Shown here in pieces: positions 1 through 12,800 of a stretch of 64,000 bases of DNA; position 1 is the stretch's first letter; every line of letters begins with the position of its first letter. Below the pieces are notes generated by a model. The model was not told the origin of the DNA, did not search any database, and saw only the letters and a program-made list of their open reading frames with translations. This DNA is from Kryptolebias marmoratus (taxonomy: Eukaryota > Chordata > Actinopteri > Cyprinodontiformes > Rivulidae): NCBI RefSeq assembly GCF_001649575.2, contig NC_051440.1:18690816-18754815 (forward strand), written 5' to 3'. The position numbers and the translations under genes were made by a program.

Positions 1-747
1 GGATGTTCAAAAGGTTAATGCTTTTTTAGCCACAAGCCTTGTATTGTAACTGCCTCTGAATCCGGTCCTTTTCAGAACCATTTGCATTTTTTCTAAACCA
101 AGTCACTCGATTTGCAGCCTGTCTTCTTTCATACGTCTACAGCGACTGCCAGTTCGAGTTCAATCATAGCCTTGGAGGTTTCAATGGGTGTTTTCACAGA
201 TCTTTTGCAGCCATGTGTTGCCTGTTTGGAAGATGCTTCCAGCCAATCTCAACTTGAAAATTCTTTGGCTTTGTGTGCATATACCACATTCCACCACATT
301 TTAACAAAAAATAAATAAATAAAAATAATAATAAAAAAACAGAAAAGAGCATTTGCAGATGACATTGCTCTCTGAGCATTTACAAAGAAATCCAAGACAT
401 TAAAAATCATTTTTAATTAAAAAAAACAGCTACAAAATGGCAAAAGCAAGGAAAGAAACAGCTTCCTGAAAAAGTTCTATGAGGGAATGTGTTGCTATTA
501 ATTCATTATGTCAGTATTCATTTATTACAAAAATTAAAACAGGCAAGAAATCAAAAGTAACGGCATATCTTTTTCCTACAAAATGTCTTACAATAAACAA
601 ATGACATATTCCATTAAGATCCATAAATTTGGCGATTGAGTTTCTGTTTTATATCCACTTTAATTCACCTGACATTTTTTTGTAAACTAAGACATGAAAC
701 TATCTGAAATTAGGTAAGACTAAAATGCACCTAATGCACTTCTCATC

Positions 748-800
<53 letters not shown>
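748..800. repeat. A18 run followed by (TA)n microsatellite
   Basis: An uninterrupted run of 18 A is directly followed by about 17 TA units. It is a simple repeat. Confidence 0.95.
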
Positions 801-803
<3 letters not shown>

Positions 804-3314
804 ACTGGAGTGAAGCTGTTTGTGCTTATCAGCTTTAATATGAGATGTCTGCTCTAACTTTACTGCTCAGGCAAAAAATACAGTCCCATGAAAGGGAAAT
901 GTTATCAATCTGTTTTATTACTCAAGACCACACAGAGTATGAAGACCACTAATATTTATTAGCATAGGACAGAGGGGGTGGGTTGAATGGCTTCATGAGA
1001 CAAAAACAAAGACTTTTGGCTTAGTAGAAGACGTATGAAGGTGGGTTTTAGTCTTGGGGTTATCTAAAAACAGGGGAAAGTGATTATACAGAAGGAAATA
1101 AAAAGCAGACCTTACCTCAATGACCAAGTTCCTTAATTATTTCCACATTTTTTATGGTAAAACCCAGATATATTTCCCTCTATTGCTGTTCCATTATTTC
1201 ACATGCACACAAATAATCAGGAAGAAAAGGGACTTTCAACAGCATGTTTGGGAACAAATACTGCAAACAAAATAGTAAAAACTCAACCAGTGTGTGAATA
1301 TAAACATAACAGCCAAGGTTTTGCGCTGTAGCTCTAATTTAAAACATCGTCAACACAAAGTCATTCAATGGCTGGGTTTAGGTTTTGTGCCAAATAAATC
1401 AATGACACAAGTACATATGAGGAGCGTTAACCTGAGCATGTCATTAAATCCTAAAGTCATCCTGAGGTCAGGACCAACATGTAACTGGATAAGTTCCTTA
1501 ACTTATATGGCTAAACCTACATGCCACATTGTTACTTTTCTTTCTCATTAGGTCAAAATGTCTTTTCTTTATGATTCATTTCATTTTCAAAGTGCTGCAA
1601 TTTGAACCTCAGTTCTCCACAAGTCTGTCACATTGCTTTGTTAGACATCTAGCATTGAAATGTTACTTTAAAGATTATAAGAATTGTTGTCAAAAAAAAA
1701 TTTTAAAAGTTTGAAATGCTTAGACTCATAGATTCCAGTGGATAAAAGAGAAACAACTCCATTCTATACGCAAGTAAGAACTTTACCTTAGAAAAAAAGT
1801 TATTCTATGCTTTGCTGCAATATTATCACACCATCATTTTTCCCAAGAGACAGTTATAATTTACATGACAATCCTGACTGAAAGTTATGAGAAAACATGA
1901 CCATAATCAAATTGTGAGTAATTTTAGCCACAGATGCATAAACTATTTCTAACACATAAATTTGACATGTAAAGCAAATTTTCTTCCCTATATAATGTTT
2001 CAAGGCAGATATATTTGAGCTTCTGTCTTTTGAGTTAAAGATGTATGTTGAAATATATTTCCAAATTACTGTAATCTTTGGTAGAAGAACGCAGTTTTAA
2101 TCAGAGAACTCCAGCAGAATAATGCAGTGTTTATGTGTTCAGTAAATCTGCAGCCTCTTAAATCAAGGTCAGGCTGCAATCCAACACGACATCCCAGTTG
2201 AAATCGGTAGCCTCAACAGCATGAGGCCAAATCTCACTTATGCAGGAACAAAAACACTGCGCAACTCAGGACAGAAACACAAACACTGTCAACAGCCACA
2301 CCACAACCTGTCCTATCATATATCCCTCCACTGGCAGACCTAGAGTGTCCAGGAACCTAAAACCACAAGACCGCTGGGATTCAGTGCAGGATGAGTGAAA
2401 ATCCAGACCCATACAACACAACTATTTACCCTCCTGGTATTTAAGTTTACATATCAGTACTGCTAGAGACATAGAAGTTTTCACTTTAAAATATCTAGCT
2501 GCAATAACTTATACAAATAGATCATTAGGTTGTGAACTCTCAAACTGAGTCCAAACCAAAGAGTCAATTGATTTATAAAGAGAAAAGCAGCAGAATTATA
2601 TCCTTGTTGGATTGCAGCAGGCTTTCGAAAGAAAGAGATCACTCCTCTGCTCCACATTCACCCGACAACTCTCATTAAACCGTCCTTGACTACTGAATAT
2701 AACGACTTTACCTCCACCAGGGTCCTAGAACTGTTTGTTATACCTTAAAATATTCATTTTTGTTGCATCTGGTTCTAAAAGGCAAGAAATTAAATTTATG
2801 AAAGGATTTATCTCCAATTACACGGTAAGACCTATGAGATTTGAAGTTACGCTTTCAGTTCATCTTCAGGAGTTTTCCATGGAAAGAAAAAAAAATAATG
2901 TTTTTTTTTTTTCTGTTTGGACTTTAATTGTAATACAAATTTATTGAAGTGCACGTGCTAGAACTGAACAGATGCATGGACTGTATCTCTGAGGAGGCCA
3001 AAAGATTTTGATATAGTGGTCATGTTGGATACAGAGCCAATGTGAGGAGTGTGTCTTTTGTCTCAAACAATGCTTTTGAGTTATAGCACATTGTTTGAGG
3101 TTAAGGGATGTGGTTGAACTGAGGTCCAGAGCACAATATAAACTCCACTGTCTATGTCTCTCAACTCTGAGTTTCTGTTTTCTTTATATAAAAAAATAGC
3201 AGCCCTGGTTTAGAGGCCAGAAAAATGGCTTTAGACCAGAAAGTTGACAGGCAAAAAAAAAAAATTAGAGCTCGGTTTATAATTGACCATCGATGTTCCA
3301 CCCCACTTTTGAAG

Positions 3315-3365
3315 TGACCAGCTGCAGCACCAAAAACAAGTGCTCCCCTGGTGCTGCAGCTGTCA
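3315..3365. repeat. Strong short inverted repeat (17-bp arms, one bulge)
   Basis: The arms TGAC(c)AGCTGCAGCACCA (3315-3332) and TGGTGCTGCAGCTGTCA (3349-3365) are perfectly complementary except for one bulged C, enclosing a 16-base loop. A transcript from either strand would form a stable hairpin. The stem is shorter than a usual microRNA precursor, so its role is unknown. Confidence 0.7.
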
Positions 3366-4099
3366 GATGTTCTGGGTGAGCTTAATCAATCATTGCTTAT
3401 AGAGTGCATGCTTGATTTACAGATGGGTTAAATGCAGAGACCAAATTCCTGCGAGTGTCATAAAAATACATGCCAACCTTAATAAAGGACTGTTTTTAAA
3501 TGTAAAATTTAGAGTTTACTGATCAAGGCTGATTTTGTTCCATTTTTAGTTTGTCAAAATGTTCAAAAAATATTTACTGCACAAGTAATTTATCAAAGAA
3601 GAGACTTTAAAGTCAACCAGATGATACATACTTTATTTTGTAAAGCCGGGTTTTCCTACGAATATTTCTGTGTTCAACTTCATCAGGCTGCAGGATATTT
3701 TCAAAACTCAACTAAACAAATTGTCAGTTTTAATCAAATTTATTTTTTGCTTCATGTGATAAAAGCCCTGGGTTTGCTCAGTATATAACAGACACATCCT
3801 GTGTCTCATGACTTCATTAAAAGACAATTATTTAAAGTAAAACAATGGTTTAAATATGACATTTTGATTCCTTACAGAATTGTAACCACACAATACTTAA
3901 TTCCAATGCCTTAATAACTTATAGCTAAACATGGGTAAAGTCAGAAGTGCTTTACCTAATTAGTCATGAATCACACTTAATACAACCGGCCACCTTCTCA
4001 CCAGTTGCTCGTTGTGTCAACTGGTTCACAGATGATGGCATCATGGCCTGCATGTAGTCTGATTCCATCTGAAGAAAAAGAACAACTATGCCAGTATTC

Positions 4100-4860
4100 T
4101 GTTCATCAGCATCTCATCAGCCTTTAACACAATCATCCCATCTCATCTCAGAATTAAAGCCTCATTTTGTGACTGGATTTTGAATTATTTAGTCAGGAAG
4201 ACAGACAGTTTGTGTTGGTAGTAAGCTGTCACACGCCATCGAGCACAGGAGCTCTGCTGACATGACTGTGCTGCTAAACTCAGCTTAAACCAACTAATTT
4301 ATCTGCAGATCACACAACAGTAGTCAGACTCATCAGCAATGATAATGAAATATCTTGCAGAGGTAAGGTGGGACACCTGGTGAGATAATAGACATAGAGA
4401 CATTTTGTTTCTTGAGCAAAACTAAACATCTGATTGTGGATTTTAGACATAAATACCACACAACTGGCCATAAATGCTGAGCAGTAGATGAAAATTCTCA
4501 GGAAACTAAGGTGTGCTAAAATGCCCCCTTTCTATTCTCATCATATTTTAACAGGCCACTATTAACAGCATCGTGACCAGCTGCATCAAAAGCTGCAGCG
4601 TGACTGACAGAAAGATCCTAAAACCTGTGCTGAGAATGGTTGAGATAGCCACTGGGGTCTCACTCCCCTCATTAGCGTCCATATTTAAAGAGAGCTGTAA
4701 GAAAAAAGCCCTCAGCATTGTAAAAAATCCTCTGACCCTGCTCAAAAACCCACAAGAATGTGGAACAGCTTCATTCCTCAGGCGATAAGGTTTTTGAATC
4801 TCCAGTAACACTCAACACACCGCTGCACAAAATAAATTTTGTTTTATTTTTATCCTATAT
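4100..4860 (+). mobile_element. Decayed L2-like LINE, reverse transcriptase 3' end
   Basis: Pieces of a non-LTR reverse transcriptase can be read in order across frameshifts and stops. SAFNTIIPSHL (4117-4150) matches the AFNTI block. ADHTTVVRL (about 4305-4330) is the FADDT catalytic box with its second aspartate replaced by histidine. SCIKSCSVTDRKIL and LASIFKESCKKKALSIVK (4578-4730) match the post-RT tail, and WNSFIPQAIRFLN (4758-4796) is the conserved end. The order and wording are those of fish L2/Maui-type LINEs. With the catalytic residue lost and several frame breaks the copy is dead. Its 5' end is truncated, as usual for LINEs. Confidence 0.85.
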
Positions 4861-7800
4861 TGTATTATATATGAAATAAATGTTTCCAATAATATAGGTG
4901 GCTTCACCTTTTTTCACTTTAAAATTATTTTATATTATGAACTTCAGTTCCAAATTAGTGTCAAGATCCAGAGCAGGTTTGAAAAAGAAATGTGTACTTT
5001 ATACATTTCACAATTTAAAAACCATTATCAGCCAACACTGCACACTGAGATAAACTCTATCATGCTTAGTCAGAGGTTAAAGAAAATACATTACATTGTT
5101 TTTCAGTTATTCCCCTGATTTATCATTGATACTTTGAACCAAAAAGATCATTATGACAACAGCTCAGTTTAAGCTTGATCCATAAACCATCACAGAATAG
5201 TAACAGCTGACTAACAATAATGCACGGTGAGCATTAACACTTCAGAGCTAAGGAGCCCGCAGAACAGTACTGGAACTGTTGTTGAGACAGACCGATCATA
5301 GTTGGCTCTAAGTGGATTTGTTAAAGGCCACCTCTTGTAGAAATTACATTTCTGCCCAGTACATTAAATCTTAGAAACTAAAAAATAGAATAAAACCTTT
5401 TAGCCTCAGGGGGAAATTCTTCCATTTGGAGCTGGACTTACTGAAAGAAACTAGCAAAACAACATTTTCCAGCCATGCTGATTGGCATACTTTCACATAG
5501 GCTGGAATGCTACAATAACATCCACCTCTAGTCCCAGAGGGGGGCCTTGATCCTGCAGGCGTTTATGGGTCAAGGGACCCTAAAGTGAATAAAAGCAAGG
5601 TAAGAGTGGCTCCATTATGAATATAGNGGGGGGGGGGGGGGGGTTCCTCTCTGGGTATGTTGGGGAATGCTGATGCATCTAGCAATGGCAATTTGACAAA
5701 CTGCAGGTTTGAAGGAGACTTTTTCGAAAAATCCTTTTTGTCATTTTGGGGCCTCTGCTGTCAGATAGTTGGCGTGCTCCGAGCACGGTGTGGGTCTATG
5801 AGACAGAGGGGACTAGTGGACAAAGTGGAGCCCTGTCTCTGCAGGGATGATCACAGAGGCATGGGATTGATGGGGTGGTGATGAAAGACGGAGATGTCAG
5901 GGAACAGACACCCATTGAGAGTGGGACCAGTACAAGAGGCCTACTTGGTAACTTGGAGGCCCATCAGCACCTCTGCTCTCTCACTCTCTGGTCTGGACTG
6001 AAGAGGAGAGCGTGGGGGAGGGAAGACTACAGAAAAAAGGTAAGGTGGGAGTGTCCAGTAGGTTTTACACACATTAGTACAGTGTGTTTATTATTTCAGA
6101 GTGTGACCTGAACCAGCTGCCCCAGCGTCTACAAAATCTACAGTATGTCTGCAAGCAAGATGCTGTGAATAAAGTTCTTCTCTCTGCTACCTGGTGGAAA
6201 AAAAGCAACTTTGCTGCCTGCATATGTGTGTGTATGTGTCCTGCTGGTGGGCTGTGACAAAGAAAATCCAAACCAAGCTGACATTTATTGTTTCAAGACA
6301 ATGGCATTTTTGGTTAATGCTCCAATGGTTGTTTTTTATTTCTGTAGATCAAAATCAGTCCAGTAAAAGGAAGAACATTATTTTTCAACACTTATTGGAA
6401 ATTAAGCGCCTTATCACTCCACTGCAGGCAGGTGACTGGAATCATGTGGATGTTTTTTTGTTTTGCTATGCTTTTACTGATAGTAAAATGTTGACAGATG
6501 ACAGAAAATGAGGACAGAGAGATAAGGAAAGCATTAAGTCGTGGTCCTTTGTGGGCAGCAAACCAGAGACAACGTAGTTCATAGTTAAAGCTTCAACCTC
6601 AGGAAAGGTGGAGCATCCAATTATTTTAGTATGTTTTTTTCTCTTTTCCATCAATCAGCAGGTCAGTATTAGTGTCAATTTCTGTGAATTACATCTCTGG
6701 ATCCACGGATGTAAAGATAAGAATACGATTCATCCCCACAGAAAGAAATTATGAGCCTAAACAGTATATTTACAAAATAAAGTTATTTTTTTTAAATCAT
6801 TCAACTTCAAATTTGCATGTGCCTGTAAAACAGTAAGAAAATTAAAATATTCCTTTGCAAGTTTCCTCATCAGATTGAGCTGTTTTTCATTCCTCTGTTT
6901 CCACAGACATACATTATGAATTGAGTATTGTTTTGGGTGCACATGGCATATACATCAAGGGACAATATAACCAGAGACAGACCCTCCCTACTTCCCCATT
7001 TGGGAGCTTAGCCATGAGGAACTCTAGTCACATTCAAATAAATTCTTTCCTGTCTAAATTGACACCCTTCCGTTGCCATGGTGCGGATTTGGTTTAGTTT
7101 ACAGTAATTTGGAGTCTGGGTGGCACAAGAATGTAATGGGGGACAGAGGCATGTGGTGCACTTAGGATGACTAACAGACTCAAATTATGGGGTGGAATTC
7201 CGGCACTTATCACTCTCAACATATACAGAAAACTAACCTGCCTCTAGAAGGAATTCCTTAGGAACTGGTTTAATATAAATCATCAGCACAGCTATATTTC
7301 TCCACTGCTAATGATGAAATCCATCCTATCTATTGCTTTGTAATAAAGATGTAAATATTCATCACTTTCACAACATAATTATTAGCTTAGGATAAATATT
7401 TCTTTATAGATGTCAACACAGACTCCAGTGCTAAAAAGGCCCTGAAAATGATGTTTCATTGGACCTTATTAAACGGCACTAATGAACAAAAGGAGGAGAA
7501 AAAATGTTCAAGTGACAGTTCAGATTTTTTGAAGTGTTGTTCTGTAAAAAGGTTATTAATAATAAGGATCTTACCTGATGTAGACAACTCTTTGAATGAC
7601 CTCAGTTTGGAGCAACAGAGTTTAATTCTGACTGCATTGATGAGCCAATGGCTAGTCTGAGTTGGGCAAAGGGCAAAGTGGCTTGTTGCTCTCTGAAAAC
7701 TGCTCCAATCTCAAAATTTTCATTATTTTATGAACATTTTCCTTGCTGTGTATCTTCCATTACATGGCAATTTACAATGAATTCAGTCGTAATATACAAG

Positions 7801-9939
7801 CATAAACACTTGCAGAAACTAGCTACAGAACTGCCACTGCGGTCTGGGTGTTTTCAGCAGAAATATAATAATAATTCTGCAGTGATGCATGCAATACAAA
7901 AACTGACTATGTTATAAAGGTTTATAAACTAGAATTTGCATGAACTGCTATAAAATTAAACAACACAGCCGTTGGTTTCAGCTTTGCTCACTTACTCTTG
8001 CTCATTTGGTCAAAATTAAACTCATCATTTACAAACTGAGACCTCTCAAAGAGCTACCCACAACAGGCAAGATTTTAATTGTTCATAACCTTTCCACAGA
8101 ACTCCACTACAAAAGATCTGAACTATCCCTTTAAGTGCTGTTTGTGTCAAATCCTAATCTATTTGAAGCTGCCCTAAAGCTTTGCAAACACAATCACAGC
8201 CAACCCTTTGCTCCTCATAAAACAGTGAATCAACCTCACCTAACCAGAAACATCCGGCAGTGCATGCACAGTTTGCATCGGGTAAAGGCTGGCCCACAGC
8301 TGGAGGGAAATTTCACATGCTTGAGGACAGTAACACTGGCAGACTCGGTTTTTGGATAATTTCAAACATTGATAGACCTACATGTGGTGCAGTCTTCATT
8401 TTCATCAGGCATGATTTAATAAAAAGTTCCTTATATACACAGAGAAGACAGACACATGGTGTTCATAAGTGATATAAAGCTCTTTTTGCAAAAAAGGTAA
8501 TGGAATCCTTATATCCCCCCATAATTTAAAACACACACAAAAATAAGCCTTCACAGCCAGACAACCTCTATCTAGAACTCACCAACCTCTCTGTTCCCTT
8601 CTTCTCCTTTGAAATGCTCATAATCTGAACTGTCATCCCTCTTTCTGATTTCCTGTCTTAAGTAAAATAAAAGGCTTGCATTTAAGAGGTCTGAAACACA
8701 GCTTGTATCAAAGTCTGAATACGTCTCTTCTTTATAAGTAAAGACAGGACAAGTGGAGCTATCTGCAGAGCATCCCCACAAATTATATCTGTGCGTACCT
8801 TTATCTACAGAGACAACGTCAGGGCCTGGAAGTGAAAATGTGCCGAACCTTTTAGTCTTTCAGTAAGTATAGAAAGCAAAACAATATTCCATTTACAATC
8901 CATATTATGAACCATTTTCACACAGAAATTATTCTATAATGCAGCATTTTATTTTGTCCTTTTCCGTTCCAATTGTTGTAAACAGTACAGACATATTTGA
9001 CTGTCTAGGATTTCAAATATGCCAACATTTAGAAACAAAGGTTGACATTAAACACAAAAGTGCTGGTGTCTACTGGGGTATATTCTGCCAAGGTTGCCTT
9101 CATAAATTTCATGGGCATGTGACATGTGGTATGTGGCGCTTTCTCAAAGGGCTAACACATCTTTGTTTGTCCTCACACACCTACCAGAAAGGCAAAAAAT
9201 GGTGCAACAGTATGACTAATTTTGGATTAGTCTGTGTGACGAAAACCTTCCGTGTCTAAAACAATAGGGCAGTTAAGCTCAGGATTATAAAGCTGCATCT
9301 GAACAAACCAAAATACTTTCAGAATGATGCCTGAAAGCAAAGCAGAAAAGACAATATGTCACAACTGTTGAGGGCTAGTTGGCAAGTCAAAATTGTGGGA
9401 AAATAAACAAAATTTTTGGTTGCGGTTTCACTGAATTCTGAGTATTTGCAACCAAGAGATGAGTGTGCCATACAACAGCATGTTGAGTTGCTAATTTTTC
9501 AAAATCTTATGATTTTATATCTATTTGCACAACTTGCAAAACTGTATTCTGGGCTATGAACAATATTTTGTTGCCCACATTGTACTTACTTCTGTTCACT
9601 TTGGTTTCACCTCGGCAGCCGCCCTCATGTTTTCTGTCATGTTTTCTGCCCTGATATGTCTTCTGTCAGAGGAGAGTTCCCGTGTAGGTGTCAAAATACA
9701 ACTTTAGTACTCTTAAAATGGGTCGGAGATACAGGTGTGACAACAGCAACTGTTTTTAGAGATAATTTGCCATTCAGATTCTTTGAACATCTTCAAAATT
9801 CAAGCAACAACATTGAAAGCCTCTGTGACTCACAAAATGAAAATTAAGAACCCCCTCAAATGTTTTGAGACGTTTTAAAGACTCCCTTGCCAACGCCATT
9901 CCCAAACAAGAGGTAATGGCTAAATGTTTAGCCCTAATT
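4861..9939. other. Non-coding sequence with a G-rich patch
   Basis: Apart from the G16 run, the only odd part is 5640-6040, which is richer in G than the rest and ends in a good plus-strand splice donor (AAAAAG|GTAAGG at 6039/6040). No protein family was recognised. The rest shows nothing. Confidence 0.5.
5627..5643. repeat. G16 homopolymer preceded by an undetermined base
   Basis: A single N at 5627 is followed by sixteen G. The ambiguous base and run length probably reflect sequencing difficulty; true length is uncertain. Confidence 0.9.
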
Positions 9940-10330
9940 CACAGAGCTACATTTGGTGAAAACCAAACACAGATCTTTCGCACAAATACCTCAAACTAAG
10001 TGTCAAGCACAGTGGAGGTGGGCTTGTTTTCCTGCCACAGAACTTGGACATCTTGCATTCATTGAGTCCAACATGAACCTCTCCACATACAGAAGTATTT
10101 TCGAGTCAGTTGTGAGGCCATCTGTCTGACAGATGACACTTAGCTAAAACTAGATCATGCAAAAAAACAATGATTACAAGCAGTGCAGCTAATCTACAAC
10201 AGAATGGCTGCATAAGAAAAGAATCCAGGTATTGCAATGGCCCAGTCAAAATCCAGACCAGACCTGATTGCAATGTATTGGCGGGGCACTACAAAAACTT
10301 CAATTAATGACTGCAAACTTTATTTAATCT
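9940..10330 (+). mobile_element. Decayed Tc1-like transposase fragment
   Basis: The plus strand resembles the catalytic part of a fish Tc1/mariner transposase. Recognisable pieces are KTKHRSFAQIP, the ACFPATELGHLAFIES block (GxxxxGxGxL...S in live copies) and MQKNNDYKQ (MQQDNDPKH, second aspartate retained). STTEWLHKKRIQVLQWPSQNPD follows in spirit (quoted only in part: VLQWPSQNPD), then a frame break before the GAL end. Stops and frameshifts interrupt it and terminal inverted repeats were not found, so it is an old relic. Confidence 0.7.
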
Positions 10331-11889
10331 GACGCTATGTTTCACTGAGGTTATATTTAACTAATTTTAGGACATGGTAATAACTGATGATTTTTATTTT
10401 GCCCGGAGACATAAAAGCTTAACGTTTAAAAGCATTCTTACTTTTCACCATACTTTTTCCTTTATAATTGCAGCAGGGAAGGCGATTTTGTTTTTCATAA
10501 ATACTCATCTGTTAAATTAGTATAAAACCTTTAAGTTGTGTTTTATTTTAAATAAATGTCTCTATTAAGTGTTAAACAACAGACAAAGAGAGCCCTCTAA
10601 TATCCTCCTGATTTATTCTTTGCATGTCACTTCTGGTTTCAGAAGCCCACGGTAGCAGCAGCATTACAGACTTTGAAACATTAAAATGGCAGCTCACAGA
10701 TCTGTGAGTTTCTATTTTACATAAAGTCTACAGAACCAAAGCAGAAGCACTTTGAAACAACTGAATCTCTAGGGCAGAGAAGAAATATTTACCTGTAGTT
10801 GTTTAATAAATTTGCTTTTCCCTTATTAGGAGGTTTTCGTGCTTGTATGCTGTCAATAAAAGCAGTAGACATGAGTTGGATTTATGAACCAGAGGAAAAA
10901 AGGCAGAGGCCAGATCAGTATGATTCTGCCACCAAATCTAAAGTTTTTCATGTGTCTTGAAGCACACTTCCAAAGAAACAGCAGTAATACAAAAAACTTC
11001 ATCTACAATCCAAAATATTCTTCATCGCCAACTGCGGAGCATTGATGATGTCAACAACACAAACCACTGGGGTTCTGACCATTTAATGAGCGAGTCAGAT
11101 GATTGCAGTGCTCATAAAAAAGTCCTATTTTCAGTATTCCAATTTTTTAACTTCAAATGTAGCTGCCCTGGCCATGACTGCCTGGAACTTCATCATTGCA
11201 ATAAATTTCTGCTGAAACAAAATGGAGGGCAGTGAGCTTCTTTATGACCACTGGTCCTCCTTCCAAGGCTGATCACCACAAAGAAGAAAACATCAAATTT
11301 GCATGAGTGCAAGGTCGGGACAGTTGATTCATATTTGAAAGACGGAAAAAAAACACGTCTCAATAAAACACTAAAAGACAAAATAAAATGTGAAGTGCTG
11401 ACTGTCTGTGGAACAATCTGGGTTGGCATTATGGGACAACAAGGCCGGGTTAGGTCCACAACAGAGAACTTGGCTCCTAGAGCATGAAGCAGCTCAAAGT
11501 AGTTCTAATATATGCTAGAGGAGGGAAATACAGACTGCTGACTGGCTGCTTGGAGATGGAGCATTTAGGGAAGCCGGCTGTTGTTTCTGTGATGACAGTA
11601 TTGGAACAAACGAAGGGCATGATCCAAACACATGTGGAAACTTGAAGTTCAACTTTACTCTTCTTCAGCGTCCTTCTTACATAAGCTCGAAACTTAACGT
11701 ATTGTAAGCTGCACATCCAGGTGGATACATGGAGACATTCCAAGATAGCGGTTCTAAATCAACTGTCAAGGCATACATATGCACAAGGGTGTTAAAAGTT
11801 CGTGTGAGAGAAACTTCTCTTGTACAATAAGTCACAAAGCTCTGCAGAAGTCACTGAAACCTGTATTTCAAATGCTGACTTTATTGAAA

Positions 11890-12800
11890 ATCCCTTAAAA
11901 GTGCATCATAAGCCACCTTCCTTGGTTCCTTCATGAACTGTGTGAGTTTGTTTCTCACTTTTTGATGTGGTCCTTTTGGATAGGACCCATTGATTTCTGG
12001 TAAACTTTGTATAATGATAATGTACAGCATTTTAATTAAAAAACACCACTGACCCTGTTTTGGAGAAGATTTCTAAAATCATTCCATTATTATATGTAAA
12101 GTTTTGACAATGTTGAAAGTTAGAACAAAAAGCATTGAACAGATCTGCTTTTTGACAAACCATTGCAGTTAATGAGGACTGGTGCATCATTTGGTATCTT
12201 CAGCCATTATTAGAGTCCTTTGTGATGATGGGTGGGAACAAAGTCTTGCCTCTACTGCCTCATCTAGGATCTGGCTTTGTTTATCCAGTCCTGATGGAGT
12301 CCAGATAGGGTTCTTGTGATTCTCCTTTGTTTTACAGGCTTGCTGAGTCTGGACCACTGATACCAGCAGTCAGAATGGGCAGACCATCTCTAAAAGGGCA
12401 GGAAAGAGCACAGATGGTTCTTAATTGGGAGGCAAGATAAAGTCGATGATCCACCATGGCAAGCTGGACAGTGATGAATTCACCCTTGAGGTACACCAAA
12501 AGTAGAACAAAAACTGAACTTTGCTTCTATAAGAATTGAGAAAAACTTGGTCGTAATAACACAAATGATCAGGTTTTGAAAAAATAATTTACATCTAAAA
12601 TATATCCAACTAAACATTTTTTTGAAGACTTCAAAGCGGCATCATCAGACCACATAAAATTTCTTGAAAGCCAGGTTTCATGCGTTTTATGGTTAACCTC
12701 AAAAAGAAACCAGGCTTTCCTCTCCACTGTGGACAAGACACAGGGCTTTAGAGAAAAATGAGCCATGGGCAATATGTATAGTTTGTCTCCACACCCCTGT
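11890..12800 (-). mobile_element. Possible old DNA-transposon remnant
   Basis: On the minus strand a piece reading SRNFMWSDDAALKSS (about 12630-12680) resembles the WSDES block of Tc1-like transposases. The complement contains phrases of the kind seen in antisense transposase copies (CATCATCAGACCACATAAAA). The rest is too decayed to read, so this is a weak call. Confidence 0.25.

Larger units (their letters stand above)
1..4099. other. AT-rich non-coding sequence
   Basis: No exon-like frame, splice-site pair or protein motif was recognised on either strand. It contains the A/TA repeat at 748-800 and the inverted repeat at 3315-3365, otherwise nothing I can assign. Confidence 0.6.
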
